A stretch of 64,000 nucleotides of DNA from Neisseria musculi (GCF_014297595.2 NZ_CP060414.2:558001-622000), one strand, 5' to 3'; counted from the stretch's first letter, positions 6,440 through 15,547 are shown. Notes: generated by a model not told the origin, from the sequence alone. Program-made: numbers and translations.

Positions 6440-6447
6440 GCTATGAT
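6440..6447 (+). promoter_or_regulatory. Extended -10 promoter before the DUF29 gene
   Basis: TGCTATGAT is an extended -10 (TG-N-TATGAT) about 40 bases ahead of the DUF29 start. No good -35 is visible, as expected for an extended -10 promoter. Confidence 0.45.
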
Positions 6448-6485
6448 TGGGCGGTATGGAACTGCTGATTAATAAGGAGTGAAAG

Positions 6486-6923
6486 ATGACGACTTCTTAC
6501 GACACCGATTTTGCCGCATGGGCCGCCGAACAGGCAGGGCTGCTGCGCGCCGGTTTGGTGGACAAAATCGACTTTAGAAACTTGGCCGAGGAAATCGAAG
6601 ATATGGGCAAAAGCGAGCAGCGGGCTTTGGAAAGCCGTTTGCAGGTTTTAATCTGCCATCTGCTGAAATGGAAGTTCCAGCCGGAGCGGCGGGGCAACTC
6701 CTGGAAAGCGACTATTAAAGAACAAAGATCAAGGGTGAGCGATCTTTTTGACGAATCCCCCAGCTTAAGGGGAAAAATCAATCAAGATGCTTTTTTTGCG
6801 AAAGTTTGGAAGTATGGCGTTACCTCTGCCGTAAAAGAAACCGATTTGGAAGAGTCTGTTTTCCCCGAATCGCCCGTTTGGAGTATTGTCGATGTTCTCA
6901 ACAACGATTTTCTGCCCGACTGA
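6486..6923 (+). CDS. DUF29 family protein
   Basis: 145 residues, the normal length for DUF29: YDTDFAAWAAEQAGLLRAG at the start, LAEEIEDMGKSEQRALESRLQVLICHLLKW in the middle, and a C-terminal WRKYG-like segment (FAKVWKYGVTSAVKETDLEESVFPE). These small helical proteins have no settled function and are common in mobile and accessory DNA. AAGGAG precedes the start by 7 bases. A DUS (tttcagacggcc) follows the stop codon. Confidence 0.85.
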   Translation: MTTSYDTDFAAWAAEQAGLLRAGLVDKIDFRNLAEEIEDMGKSEQRALESRLQVLICHLLKWKFQPERRGNSWKATIKEQRSRVSDLFDESPSLRGKINQDAFFAKVWKYGVTSAVKETDLEESVFPESPVWSIVDVLNNDFLPD

Positions 6924-7000
6924 TTTCAGACGGCCGCAACACCAATCCCGCCCGCTTCAAACAAGCGGGCTTTTTTATATGCAAAACGGAGGATAAAACT

Positions 7001-7329
7001 ATGAATACCCAACCTAAACAAATCTGTGAAATGGTGCCGGATAAAAACGAAACCGCAAAGTGCGGGACAAAGCGGCCGAAACCGCAGAACATTTCACCAA
7101 CAGAGCCGATTTTTATGTGCGCTCGGGAAGCGGGATTTTCAATCTGAATCACAATGATTTTTCAGACGTGTTCACAGCGCAGAAGGTTGTGGAACGATAT
7201 CTGCAAACGTTCCAATGGTATTTGGACGATTCGCCGCTGATTGGAGAGCTTGGAATCGATATTGGAAAAGAAGCCGCCGGTTTTAAAGAGCGGTTTGCCG
7301 CTTTTTTTGAAGAACAACCACGGGGTTAA
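7001..7329 (+). pseudogene. Small soluble protein gene with a probable single-base frameshift
   Basis: ATG 7001 has an excellent GGAGG eight bases upstream, but its frame runs MNTQPKQICEMVPDKNETAK and then into unlikely sequence. The adjacent frame from 7060 continues VRDKAAETAEHFTNRADFYV... to a stop at 7329 with good protein character but no ribosome binding site. Adding one base near 7060 joins them into a protein of about 109 residues. Either one base was lost or this is a sequencing error. No family recognised. Confidence 0.55.
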
Positions 7330-7460
7330 GGCCGTCTGAAAACGCCGTTTCCGAAAAGAAACCGGTTTCTGCAGAGCTAAAAAACCGTTCCAGACGGCCT
7401 TTGTTTACCCCAACAATTTTTTAACCGTTGATTGTCTGATAGTCAGAAAGGACAGCCGTC

Positions 7461-7880
7461 ATGCTCAATGCCCACCCGCAAACCCGCGCCGGTATCCGCA
7501 TCGGCACAGACGACCCGGTGATGGCGGTGCTGTTGATGCAGCAGCGGATGTTCAACGAAGCCTTCTCCGAACACGCCGCCCGTCAAACCGAAATAAGCGG
7601 GGCTTTTTACGAGCGCATAAGCACGCACGAGCAAAACATCACGGACGCGGCGGCGAAGCTGGAAAAATACCGCGAGCAGTTGCCGGCCGAATTGGCGCAA
7701 CACGCCGGCAGCCGAGCCCAAGAGGCGGAGCCGCGTATTGATGCAGCGGTATCCGCCCGTATTGCCAAAGATACCGCCGAGGCCAACGAGGCCTTTTTAG
7801 GCCGTCTGAAAAAGCTGCCGGCAATTGCATTTGCGGCGGTTTTGGTATTGATGATGCTGTTCGTTTTATTGGTAACTTGA
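7461..7880 (+). CDS. Coiled-coil protein with a C-terminal membrane anchor
   Basis: 139 residues: a helical, charged body (residues about 20-115, rich in Glu, Ala, Gln and Lys) followed by one transmembrane helix (LPAIAFAAVLVLMMLFVLLV) at the extreme C-terminus. The layout matches TraM-like proteins of conjugative systems, but I cannot confirm the family. GAAAGGA lies upstream of the start. It is part of the rightward accessory operon ahead of the insertion sequence. Confidence 0.6.
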   Translation: MLNAHPQTRAGIRIGTDDPVMAVLLMQQRMFNEAFSEHAARQTEISGAFYERISTHEQNITDAAAKLEKYREQLPAELAQHAGSRAQEAEPRIDAAVSARIAKDTAEANEAFLGRLKKLPAIAFAAVLVLMMLFVLLVT

Positions 7881-8078
7881 GGGTTCTCCAATGGAATTCT
7901 TTCTTAGACGTTTTGTGGTTGGTTTTATCCTCAATCCTGTTCGGTTATTTTGTTATGGAAAATCTTTCTAATAATGAATGCTGACCTTGGTACTTGTCTT
8001 TGGCGGCTGCATTACTTTGCCGGCACTTAAAGAGTGATTAGGAGGATAGTAATGGATGAATTAAGAAAAAATTTTTAG

Positions 8079-8797
8079 GGGCTGTCCTAGATAACTAGAA
8101 CAAATCCTGCTTTACTAATTGTTTTAAAATAGAAATTTGAAATTTTATCTCACTGTTGTTAAAACGCCATTCACACTCTTTCAAATACAGTTCAAAATGC
8201 TCTTTGGGAATGCCGTTAAACTTGCGTAAATGGCGTTTTGCTTGGTTCCAAAAGTTCTCAATTCCGTTAATGTGATTTTGTCGCTCAGCAAAATGTGTGC
8301 TGTGATTGATCCGAAAATGTGAAAATTCGCTCACATCAAGAACGTCATAACTTTTGTAACAATCGGTATAAACAATGCTGTCAGGCTTCACCTGCTCGCG
8401 GATAATTGGCAATAAAGTCGCAGTTTGTGTATTGGGTACGGCAACGGTGTAAACCTTACCATTACGCTTCAAAAGCCCGAATACAGCCACTTTGCCAGCC
8501 GCACCGCGACCACGTTTGCCTTTGCGTTGTCCGCCAAAATAGCTTTCATCAACTTCTACTTCACCATCAAGCATTTCCAGATGCGGGCTGTTGTGATAGA
8601 TAAGTAAGCGCAAACGGTGGAAGTAATAGGCAGCGGTATTTTTATTGACGCTAACTAATTGCGCCGCTGTGCGAGCGGTAACACCTGCAACAAATAGTTC
8701 AATCAGTTTGTTTTGCTTGTACTGACTTAAACGACTTTTTCTCATAGGGATTATTCTAACCTGAAGTTAAATTTCCCTAGTTATCTAGTACAGCCCC
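8079..8797 (-). mobile_element. IS1016-like insertion sequence (IS1595 family)
   Basis: 719 bp bounded by imperfect terminal inverted repeats: left GGGGCTGTCCTAGATAACTA, right complement GGGGCTGTACTAGATAACTA (one mismatch in 20). The flanks carry an 8-bp target duplication AATTTTTA at 8071-8078 and 8798-8805, the usual length for this family. It encodes one transposase and looks intact, so the insertion is probably recent. Confidence 0.95.
8095..8745 (-). CDS. IS1016-type (IS1595 family) transposase
   Basis: 216 residues. An N-terminal helix-turn-helix (LFVAGVTARTAAQLVSVNKNTAAYYFHRLR) is followed by the DDE-type core: Asp in GEVEVDESYFGGQRKGKRGRG, Asp in VYTDCYKSYDVL, and the Glu/Asn region HINGIENFWNQAKRHLRKFNG. 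The length and the DESYFGG motif are standard for the group, which is common in Neisseria and Haemophilus. The reading frame is intact. Confidence 0.95.
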   Translation of the reverse strand: MRKSRLSQYKQNKLIELFVAGVTARTAAQLVSVNKNTAAYYFHRLRLLIYHNSPHLEMLDGEVEVDESYFGGQRKGKRGRGAAGKVAVFGLLKRNGKVYTVAVPNTQTATLLPIIREQVKPDSIVYTDCYKSYDVLDVSEFSHFRINHSTHFAERQNHINGIENFWNQAKRHLRKFNGIPKEHFELYLKECEWRFNNSEIKFQISILKQLVKQDLF

Positions 8798-9218
8798 AAT
8801 TTTTATTTCTTTTGCCGGGGTATTTTACATTTGGTCGGAAGTTTGCCGTCATGGGGCAAATCTTTTCTTACCCGCGCCCGGTATATTGTTTCTTTAATGA
8901 GCAGGCTGGTTTTGGCTTTTGTGCTGCCGGTGTTTTTTCTCAAATCGTTAAAAAAAGAAATGGAAATGATCGAAAAAGCAGCCGGTGAATCGTTGGCAGG
9001 CTTGGCGGCAATGCTGTTCTGTCTGTTTTCCTTTTCTTTTCAAATTGCCGCCGCAGTCTTTGCTTTTTCGCACCAAGCGTGGCGCCATGTTGCAGATTGC
9101 GAATGGCGCACCGCCGGTGCCTGTCTGATTGTTGGGTCATTATGTCGTGTTTTTTATGTGTTGGAGTATCAAAAAAGTGATAACGATAGGGAAAAACACG
9201 GGAGAAATCGGATGCTGA

Positions 9219-9479
9219 TTGAAGCTGCCCCCGCCGTCCGCACCGTCAAAGTCTCTGCGGGATACACCCCGCCGCCAAACCGGCTACCCGCATTACCGGC
9301 TGTTACCGGTACAGACAGAAGCAGGCAGATTCCACTGCCTGCTTTTTTACGTTTCTGCCGCAGACTATCTGATAATCGAGCCGAAAATCAAACGGCATTT
9401 GGCGGTCAGAAAGCTGGCGGAGTTTCTGAAAACCGCCACCTACCCCGTGTATGAAACCGTATATGGAGCATCACTGTGA
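9219..9479 (+). CDS. Small accessory protein coupled to the excisionase-like gene
   Basis: The well-formed part runs from about residue 15: YPHYRLLPVQTEAGRFHCLL, then AADYLIIEPKIKRHLAVRKLAEFLKTATYPVYETVYG. The stop overlaps the next start (GTGA), so the two are coupled. The TTG start at 9219 is doubtful: the better ribosome site serves ATG 9212 in the neighbouring frame, so a frameshift near the C run at 9225 is possible. No family recognised. Confidence 0.45.
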   Translation: MKLPPPSAPSKSLRDTPRRQTGYPHYRLLPVQTEAGRFHCLLFYVSAADYLIIEPKIKRHLAVRKLAEFLKTATYPVYETVYGASL

Positions 9480-9805
9480 AAACCTACGATGTAACCGAAG
9501 CGGCGGCCTACTGCAAATGCCATCCCGAAACGATACGGGAGCATATCCGCGCAGGCCGTCTGAACGCCTCAAAGCCCGGGCGGAAATACTGCATTACCCA
9601 GCCTGCCCTTGACGCTTTTCTGCATGATTCGGAAAATGATGCCGTGCAGGCATCGCTCGGAAACAGGAGTGAAGAACAATGCCGATTTACAAACGCAACA
9701 ACGGCATATGGTATGCCGATATCTATTCGCCGGACGGTAAGCGCATTAGATGCTCGACTGGAACAAAATGTGAAAAGGAGGCACAAGAGTATCACGATAA
9801 ACTGA
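9476..9805 (+). CDS. Excisionase-like helix-turn-helix protein
   Basis: Residues 1-50 (KTYDVTEAAAYCKCHPETIREHIRAGRLNASKPGRKYCITQPALDAFL) are a MerR-like/HTH_17 winged helix of the type found in excisionases. It starts with GTG coupled to the upstream stop. The last 42 residues overlap the integrase start in another frame and are probably a tail without function. Inferred role: recombination directionality factor for the adjacent integrase. Confidence 0.7.
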   Translation: MKTYDVTEAAAYCKCHPETIREHIRAGRLNASKPGRKYCITQPALDAFLHDSENDAVQASLGNRSEEQCRFTNATTAYGMPISIRRTVSALDARLEQNVKRRHKSITIN

Positions 9806-10683
9806 AATACGACCTGTGGCGGGTAAAGCACTTTGCCGAAAAGCCCAAAATACTGTGGGATGAAGCCTGCCTGCGCTGGCTTCAAGAACGGCGCGACAAA
9901 AAGAGCCTGATCGACGATGAAACCAAAATCCGCAGGCTTACTGCCTTCAGGGGGCTGTATCTGCACCAACTGAACAAAAGCCTGATTATGGCCGAAATCG
10001 CCAAGATTAAAGGCAGCAATGCCACCAAAAACCGCTATCTCTCGTTTGTCCAAGCATTGCTCAACAAATGCGTCAGAGATTGGGGTTATTTGGATTCCGC
10101 GCCAAAGTTGGCAAGATATAAAGAGAGCAAACGGCGCGTCCGCTGGCTCAGACCCGATGAAGCGGAAAAGCTGGTTGCGGCACTGCCCGACTATATCGCC
10201 GAGATGGCAGTATTCAGCCTGAACACGGGCTTGCGCAAATCCAACGTATTGAATCTCAAATGGAAGCAAATCGACCTGGAACGCAAAGTCGCATGGCTGC
10301 ATCATGACGAAACCAAATCAGGCCATGCCTTAGGTGTGGCACTGAACGATGCGGCATTATCCGTTTTATTCAAACAACGCGGAAAACATCCCGACTATGT
10401 GTTTGTCAACAGGCGCGGGCAGCCGGTGCGCGACATACAGAAGCCGTGGAAAAAGGCGTTGGAAGCGGTCGGCATCGAAGATTTCCGCTGGCACGACCTG
10501 CGCCACACATGGGCAAGCTGGCTGGTGCAAAGCGGCGTATCCCTGTATGCCCTAAAGGAGATGGGCGGCTGGGAAAATATAGAGATGGTGCAAAAATATG
10601 CCCATCTTGCGCCCGAACACCTGCACAGACATGCCGGCCTGCTTGATGGTGTTTTAGACACAAAATGGACACAGCTCAATTAA
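9679..10683 (+). CDS. Tyrosine site-specific integrase
   Basis: 334 residues: an N-terminal arm-binding domain (MPIYKRNNGIWYADIYSPDG), a SAM-like core-binding domain, and a catalytic domain with Arg186 (NTGLRKSNV), Lys213, His272 and Arg275 (HDLRH), Trp298 (GGW) and Tyr307 (VQKYAHL). All catalytic residues are present, so it should be active. GGAGTGAA precedes ATG 9679. It sits at the right edge of the accessory region, next to chromosomal pbpG. Confidence 0.92.
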   Translation: MPIYKRNNGIWYADIYSPDGKRIRCSTGTKCEKEAQEYHDKLKYDLWRVKHFAEKPKILWDEACLRWLQERRDKKSLIDDETKIRRLTAFRGLYLHQLNKSLIMAEIAKIKGSNATKNRYLSFVQALLNKCVRDWGYLDSAPKLARYKESKRRVRWLRPDEAEKLVAALPDYIAEMAVFSLNTGLRKSNVLNLKWKQIDLERKVAWLHHDETKSGHALGVALNDAALSVLFKQRGKHPDYVFVNRRGQPVRDIQKPWKKALEAVGIEDFRWHDLRHTWASWLVQSGVSLYALKEMGGWENIEMVQKYAHLAPEHLHRHAGLLDGVLDTKWTQLN

Positions 10684-10807
10684 CGGAGGAATTGAGAGAA
10701 GGTTTAATATATTGTTTTTATAATGTTAAATCTATGTGTTTTAAATAATTTTAAGTAATAGCTATCTGAAAAAATTTCAGACGGCCTCTCTTGGTTGGTG
10801 GGGGGGC

Positions 10808-11743
10808 TTAAGAGCGGCGCTGCAGCATCCACGATTCGATTTTACGCGCATCGTTTACACGGCTGAGGGAAGAGGGCGCATTCAGCAAAACGATAGTAAC
10901 AGGCTGGTTTTGCACATTCGCGCGTACTACCATTGAGCGGCCTGCTTCACGGATATAGCCTGTTTTCTGTAGCTCAATATTCCAACTGCCTTCACGTACC
11001 AGCGAATTACTGTTTTTATAGCTGGCTTGGCCGCGGTTGGTATAAACCGAACGGTGGTTAGATGTGCTGTTGCGGCGGATAACCGGATATTTGCTGGCGG
11101 CTTGAACCAGCTTGTTTAAATCGTTGGCTGTAGATACATTGCGGAAATCCAATCCGGTAGGTTCGTAAAAACGTGTGTCAACCATGCCCAAACTTTGAGC
11201 CTTGCGGTTCATGGCATTCACAAATGCGCTCATGCCGCCAGGGTAGCTGCGGCCAAGTGCATGGGTGGCACGGTTTTCGCTGCTCATCAGGCTCAGGTGT
11301 AGCATTTCTGCGCGGGTCAGCGTGGTACCGATGGTTAGGCGGCTGCCGGTGCCTTTGAGTCGGTCGATTTCGGCTTCGGTAATGGTGATGTGCTCACTCA
11401 TGTTTTGATCGGCATCAAGCACTACAATTGCCGACATTAATTTGGAAATTGAGGCAATGGGCATTACGCGGTTGGGGTTTTTCTGAAACAGCACTTCGCC
11501 GGTTCTGTTGTTTACAATCAAAGCAGATTGCGAGGCGAGAAGCGGGCCGGCATAAGCGGCTTGGGCTTCCACTTGTTCGGCGGCATTCATGGAGGCAAAG
11601 GCGCCGATCGGGTCGCTGTCTATTGGAAAGTTTTGCTCTAAAAATTGGCCGAGAACATCTAAATCATTAGAGACTGCGGGCACTGAGAAGGCGGCCAGCC
11701 CGATGCTCAGGCAGACGGCGGCGATTTTTTTAGTGAAGTTCAT
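10808..11743 (-). CDS. pbpG: D-alanyl-D-alanine endopeptidase (PBP7-type)
   Basis: 311 residues from the preferred ATG 11743, which begins a signal peptide (MNFTKKIAAVCLSIGLAAFS); the longer frame upstream adds an unlikely leader. The serine-peptidase S11 motifs are intact: SxxK as SISK, SxN as SEN and KTG as QKTGYI. Known role of the family: cleaves peptide crosslinks in periplasmic murein during growth. It transcribes toward the accessory region. A run of seven G just beyond the stop is outside the coding frame. Confidence 0.9.
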   Translation of the reverse strand: MNFTKKIAAVCLSIGLAAFSVPAVSNDLDVLGQFLEQNFPIDSDPIGAFASMNAAEQVEAQAAYAGPLLASQSALIVNNRTGEVLFQKNPNRVMPIASISKLMSAIVVLDADQNMSEHITITEAEIDRLKGTGSRLTIGTTLTRAEMLHLSLMSSENRATHALGRSYPGGMSAFVNAMNRKAQSLGMVDTRFYEPTGLDFRNVSTANDLNKLVQAASKYPVIRRNSTSNHRSVYTNRGQASYKNSNSLVREGSWNIELQKTGYIREAGRSMVVRANVQNQPVTIVLLNAPSSLSRVNDARKIESWMLQRRS

Positions 11744-12120
11744 TTTAGCGGGTTCCGTAAGTGTTTTGTGGACTCGAAAGCAAACGGTAATACCGTTCTT
11801 GGAAAATATATGCGGTGCAGATGGGGGTGGTTTTTTAATCAATCGGTGCTGTTTTGGAATGATTAACGGATTATCATGGAGTAAAGTGTGCTTGTAAAGT
11901 AAATAAGGTATATTTTTCATCAGTTTGCGTTATTTTTTACGTTTCCGTTGCATTTTTTATGTAAAAAAGCCGTCTGAAAGATTCAAAAGGCAAATTAAGC
12001 GGCGTAATTTGATAAACGGGCGGATAATATTTATACTAAGTTAAGTTACTTTGGGACAGCCTGCTCCGTGATGCTGTCCAATTCATATTTATATTATTAT
12101 ATTAGGCTGAAGAATAAAAT
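11744..12120 (+). other. Divergent pbpG/clpX intergenic region
   Basis: No gene is seen. A seven-pair hairpin (GGACAGC at 12054-12060, GCTGTCC at 12073-12079) stands 41 bases ahead of clpX in its likely leader. One DUS half lies near 11970. The A+T-rich stretch after the hairpin probably holds the clpX ribosome entry region. Confidence 0.5.
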
Positions 12121-13377
12121 ATGTCTGAAGAAAAGCGCTATTGCTCGTTTTGCGGTAAGCCCGAGCATGAGGTAAAAAACCTGATTGAAGGCGAACACGC
12201 CTATATCTGCAACGAATGTGTGGAAACCTGCGGCATTATGCTGCAAAACCCTAATGATGATTCTATGCAGGAAACGGCAGGAACGGAAAACAAGCTGCCT
12301 ACTCCTGCTGAGATTGTAGCCAACCTTAACGACCATGTTATCGGGCAGGAACAGGCGAAAAAAGCACTAGCCGTAGCAGTATATAATCATTATAAGCGTC
12401 TGCGGCAGCCCCAAAGCAATGGCAAGGTGGAATTGTCGAAAAGTAATATCCTGCTGATAGGCCCCACAGGCTCGGGAAAAACCCTGCTGGCGCAGTCGTT
12501 GGCGCGCAAGCTTGATGTACCGTTTGTGATGGCCGATGCCACCACACTTACCGAAGCGGGCTATGTTGGCGAGGATGTCGAGCAGATTATCACCAAGCTT
12601 TTGGGTAAGTGCGATTTCGATGTGGAAAAAGCACAGCGCGGCATTGTGTATATCGATGAAATCGACAAAATCTCACGCAAAAGCGACAACCCTTCGATTA
12701 CCCGTGATGTGTCGGGTGAGGGCGTGCAGCAGGCATTGCTGAAACTGATTGAAGGCACAGTGGCCTCGGTGCCGCCGCAAGGCGGGCGCAAGCACCCGAA
12801 TCAGGAGTTTATCAATGTCGATACCACCAATATCCTGTTTATCTGCGGCGGCGCGTTTGCCGGTTTGGAGAAAGTAATCCGTCAGCGCACCGAAAAAGGC
12901 GGTATCGGTTTCGGCGCGGTAGTGAACAGTAAAGACGAAAATGCTGATATTACAGCGTTGTTTGAAACCGTAGAACCCGAAGATTTAATCAAATTCGGCC
13001 TGATTCCCGAGTTAATCGGCCGTTTGCCTGTGATTGCCACGCTGGCAGAGCTGGATGAAGATGCCTTAATCAATATTCTCACCGAACCGAAAAATGCGCT
13101 GGTAAAACAATATCAGGCTTTATTTGCGATGGAAGGCGTGGAGTTGGAGATCTTGCCTTCCGCCCTGCGAAGCATTGCCAAGCAGGCAATGGAGCGTAAA
13201 ACCGGTGCGCGCGGTCTGCGTTCGATTATCGAACGCTGCTTGCTCGACACCATGTATATGCTCCCCGATTTGCAAGATGTGAAAAAAGTGATGGTAAATG
13301 AAAATGTGGTTGAAAAAGGCGAAGGCCCCAAGTTATTGAAAGCAGACGGTAGAGAATATTTGGCAACCGCCGCGTAA
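12121..13377 (+). CDS. clpX: ATP-dependent Clp protease, ATP-binding subunit ClpX
   Basis: 418 residues, full length. The N-terminal zinc-binding domain has Cys8, Cys11, Cys30 and Cys33. Walker A is GPTGSGKT at 114-121, the pore loop is GYVGED, Walker B is VYIDEID, and KGGIGFGA is the IGF-type loop that docks on ClpP. It unfolds tagged cytoplasmic proteins and feeds them to ClpP. It stands alone here; clpP is not in the window. It ends in a strong convergent hairpin shared with leuB. Confidence 0.97.
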   Translation: MSEEKRYCSFCGKPEHEVKNLIEGEHAYICNECVETCGIMLQNPNDDSMQETAGTENKLPTPAEIVANLNDHVIGQEQAKKALAVAVYNHYKRLRQPQSNGKVELSKSNILLIGPTGSGKTLLAQSLARKLDVPFVMADATTLTEAGYVGEDVEQIITKLLGKCDFDVEKAQRGIVYIDEIDKISRKSDNPSITRDVSGEGVQQALLKLIEGTVASVPPQGGRKHPNQEFINVDTTNILFICGGAFAGLEKVIRQRTEKGGIGFGAVVNSKDENADITALFETVEPEDLIKFGLIPELIGRLPVIATLAELDEDALINILTEPKNALVKQYQALFAMEGVELEILPSALRSIAKQAMERKTGARGLRSIIERCLLDTMYMLPDLQDVKKVMVNENVVEKGEGPKLLKADGREYLATAA

Positions 13378-13411
13378 ACTGCAAAACAGTATGATGAAAG
13401 TTGGAATTATC

Positions 13412-13462
13412 TGCAACAGCTCAGGCCGTCTGAAAAATTTTCAGACGGCCTGAGCTGTTGCA
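13412..13462. terminator. Perfect 25-bp-arm hairpin between clpX and leuB
   Basis: The two DUS are embedded in a much longer inverted repeat: arms 13412-13436 and 13438-13462 pair without mismatch around one central A. It lies between convergent genes and should end transcription from both sides. Confidence 0.85.
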
Positions 13463-13500
13463 AAGGATTGAAGCCTGATTGGGTGTAGGCTGCCGGATTA

Positions 13501-14571
13501 TTATAGTGCTTCCAGCACGGCATTGCCCATTTCAGAGCAGGAAACCTGCCGTGTGCCTTCTTCGTGGATGTCGGCGGTGCGCAGGCCATGCTGCAACACT
13601 TTCTGCACGGCGGTTTCGATTTGCTGTGCGCGTGTTTCATCGTTGAGGCTGTAGCGCAGCAGCATGGCGAGCGACAGAATCGTGGCCAGCGGATTGGCTT
13701 TGTTTTGGCCGGCAATGTCGGGCGCGGAGCCGTGCGAGGGTTCGTAGAGGCCTTTGCCGGTTTCGTTGAGCGAGGCTGAGGGCAGCATGCCGATGGAGCC
13801 GGTGAGCATCGAGGCTTGGTCGGAAAGGATGTCGCCGAAAATATTGCCGGTGGCGATCACGTCAAACTGTTTGGGCGCGCGCACAAGCTGCATGGCAGCG
13901 TTATCGACATACATATGGGTGAGTGTTACATCGGGGTAATCTTTGGCGGTTTGGTTGAAAATTTCCCGCCATAGCTCGGTGGTTTCCAGCACGTTGGCTT
14001 TATCTACCGAACACAGTTTTCTGCTACGTTTTTGTGCGGCTTCAAAAGCAACTTTGGCAATGCGGCGGATTTCGCTTTCGCTGTATTTCATGGTGTTGAA
14101 TCCTTCACGTTCGCCGTTTTCGAGCGTGCGGATGCCGCGCGGTTCGCCGAAATAGATGTCGCCGGTGAGTTCGCGCACAATCAGAATATCCAGCCCGGCT
14201 ACGACTTCGGGTTTCAGGGTGGAAGCGTTGGCGAGCTCTTTGTAAAGCACGGCAGGGCGCAGGTTGGCAAACAGGTTTAAATCTTTGCGGACGGCCAACA
14301 GGCCGCGTTCGGGGCGCAGCGCGCGCTCGAGGTTGTCGTATTGCGGGCTGCCCACCGCGCCCAGCAGCACGGCATCGGCGGCACGGCACAGTTTTTGTGT
14401 GTATTTGGGGTAGGGGTGTCCGTATTCATCGTAGCCTGCACCGCCGATAGGGGCGTATTGATATTGCACATCGAGGCCGTCTGAAATCAGCCGGTCCAAC
14501 ACGCGCACGGCTTGGGCGGTGATTTCGGAGCCGATGCCGTCTCCGGGCAGAATAACGATTTGTTTGCTCAT
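13501..14571 (-). CDS. leuB: 3-isopropylmalate dehydrogenase
   Basis: 356 residues, normal length. It begins [20 protein letters not shown] and has the substrate loop [25 protein letters not shown], the catalytic region [13 protein letters not shown] and [12 protein letters not shown], and the NAD-site segment [18 protein letters not shown]. Third step of leucine synthesis, in the cytoplasm. leuC and leuD are not in the window. Confidence 0.96.
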   Translation of the reverse strand: MSKQIVILPGDGIGSEITAQAVRVLDRLISDGLDVQYQYAPIGGAGYDEYGHPYPKYTQKLCRAADAVLLGAVGSPQYDNLERALRPERGLLAVRKDLNLFANLRPAVLYKELANASTLKPEVVAGLDILIVRELTGDIYFGEPRGIRTLENGEREGFNTMKYSESEIRRIAKVAFEAAQKRSRKLCSVDKANVLETTELWREIFNQTAKDYPDVTLTHMYVDNAAMQLVRAPKQFDVIATGNIFGDILSDQASMLTGSIGMLPSASLNETGKGLYEPSHGSAPDIAGQNKANPLATILSLAMLLRYSLNDETRAQQIETAVQKVLQHGLRTADIHEEGTRQVSCSEMGNAVLEAL

Positions 14572-14752
14572 TTCGGGTTCCTTTGTTGATGATGGGTTGG
14601 CTGAACGGGCTTGATTGTACCGTTTTTAGTGGGAAAGATGTTGCCGCCGGCAAGGTTTTTCAGACCGCCGCCGTGCCGAATGCCGTTCAGGGGCGGAACT
14701 TCAACCGGGCGGTGCAGACGAGGGCGATAAACCCTCATGCCGTCTGAAAAAT

Positions 14753-14759
14753 ATTATAA
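14753..14759 (+). promoter_or_regulatory. -10 box overlapping the upstream ATG of the methyltransferase gene
   Basis: TATAATG: the canonical -10 hexamer runs into the first in-frame ATG. Transcription would begin at or just before ATG 14768, giving a very short or absent leader. Confidence 0.5.
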
Positions 14760-14767
14760 TGCCGCTT

Positions 14768-15547
14768 ATGAAACTGATTACTTCCGCCCGTAACGAACAG
14801 CTCAAGCATGTGTCGAAACTGCTTTCACACGGCAAAGCCCGCCGTGCGCACGGCCAAACCGTGTTGGAGGGCGTGCATCTTTTGCAGGCCTGTCTGCAGG
14901 CGGGGGTGCGGCCGATTCAGGTTTATGTGCCCGAACACAAACGCTGCGCAGGCGAAGCGGGCGCGCTGCTGGCGAAATTGCCCGAACACTGTGTTACGCC
15001 GGTGGCGGCCGGGGTGCTCTCGAGAATCAGCGGGCTGGCCCAAGCCGAGGAAGTGCTGACGCTTATTGATATTCCCGCGCCGCCCGCGCGGCCGCGGCAG
15101 GGTGATTGCGTGGTGCTCGATTGTGTGCAGGATCCGGGCAATGTGGGCACCATCATGCGCAGCGCAGCGGCGGCGGGCGTGCAAAAGTTGGTGTTGGGTC
15201 AAGGTTGCGCCGATGCGTGGGCACCGAAAGTTTTGCGCGCGGGCATGGGGGCGCACTTTCTGCTCGATGTGTCTGAGTGCGTGGATTTGGCGCAATGGTG
15301 CGCGGGCTACGGCGGCAGTATTTGGGCAACTGCTTTATCGGCAACCAACGGGCGCAATCTTTATGATACCGATTTAACCCGCCCCGCCGCGTGGGTGTTC
15401 GGCAATGAAGGCGGCGGGGTGTCGGCAGGTTTGCTGGCGCGCGCAACCGGCTGTGTCAATATCCCGATGGCGGGGGCAACCGAATCGCTTAATGTGGCGA
15501 TGGCGGCAACAATTTGTTTGTTTGAGCAAATGCGCCAGCGGCTTTAA
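14768..15547 (+). CDS. TrmH/SpoU-family RNA methyltransferase
   Basis: About 259 residues: an N-terminal substrate-binding domain (ITSARNEQLKHVSKLLSHGKARRAHGQTVLEGVHLL) and a C-terminal SPOUT knot with CVQDPGNVGTIMRSAAAAGV, VFGNEGGGVS and ESLNVAMAATICLFEQMRQ. It methylates a ribose in rRNA or tRNA using S-adenosylmethionine; the target is not predictable. The upstream ATG 14759 is part of a TATAAT box, so I prefer ATG 14768. Confidence 0.9.
   Translation: MKLITSARNEQLKHVSKLLSHGKARRAHGQTVLEGVHLLQACLQAGVRPIQVYVPEHKRCAGEAGALLAKLPEHCVTPVAAGVLSRISGLAQAEEVLTLIDIPAPPARPRQGDCVVLDCVQDPGNVGTIMRSAAAAGVQKLVLGQGCADAWAPKVLRAGMGAHFLLDVSECVDLAQWCAGYGGSIWATALSATNGRNLYDTDLTRPAAWVFGNEGGGVSAGLLARATGCVNIPMAGATESLNVAMAATICLFEQMRQRL

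Larger units (their letters stand above)
8053..9454 (+). pseudogene. Inner-membrane protein gene interrupted by the insertion sequence
   Basis: ATG 8053 has AGGAGG just upstream. Removing 8079-8797 and one copy of the 8-bp duplication joins it in frame to 8806 onward: nine codons, then ...CRGILHLVGSLPSWGKS, two or three hydrophobic segments (LVLAFVLPVFFL; LAGLAAMLFCLFSFSFQIAAAVFAF; a third near 9120). After about 9200 the frame loses protein-like character and overlaps the gene at 9219-9479, so the original end is uncertain. The gene was intact before the insertion. Confidence 0.7.

Noticed and set aside
10800..10806. G7 run at the pbpG 3' end as a phase-variable tract
   Set aside because: It lies after the stop codon and cannot change the reading frame; seven G is short for this mechanism.
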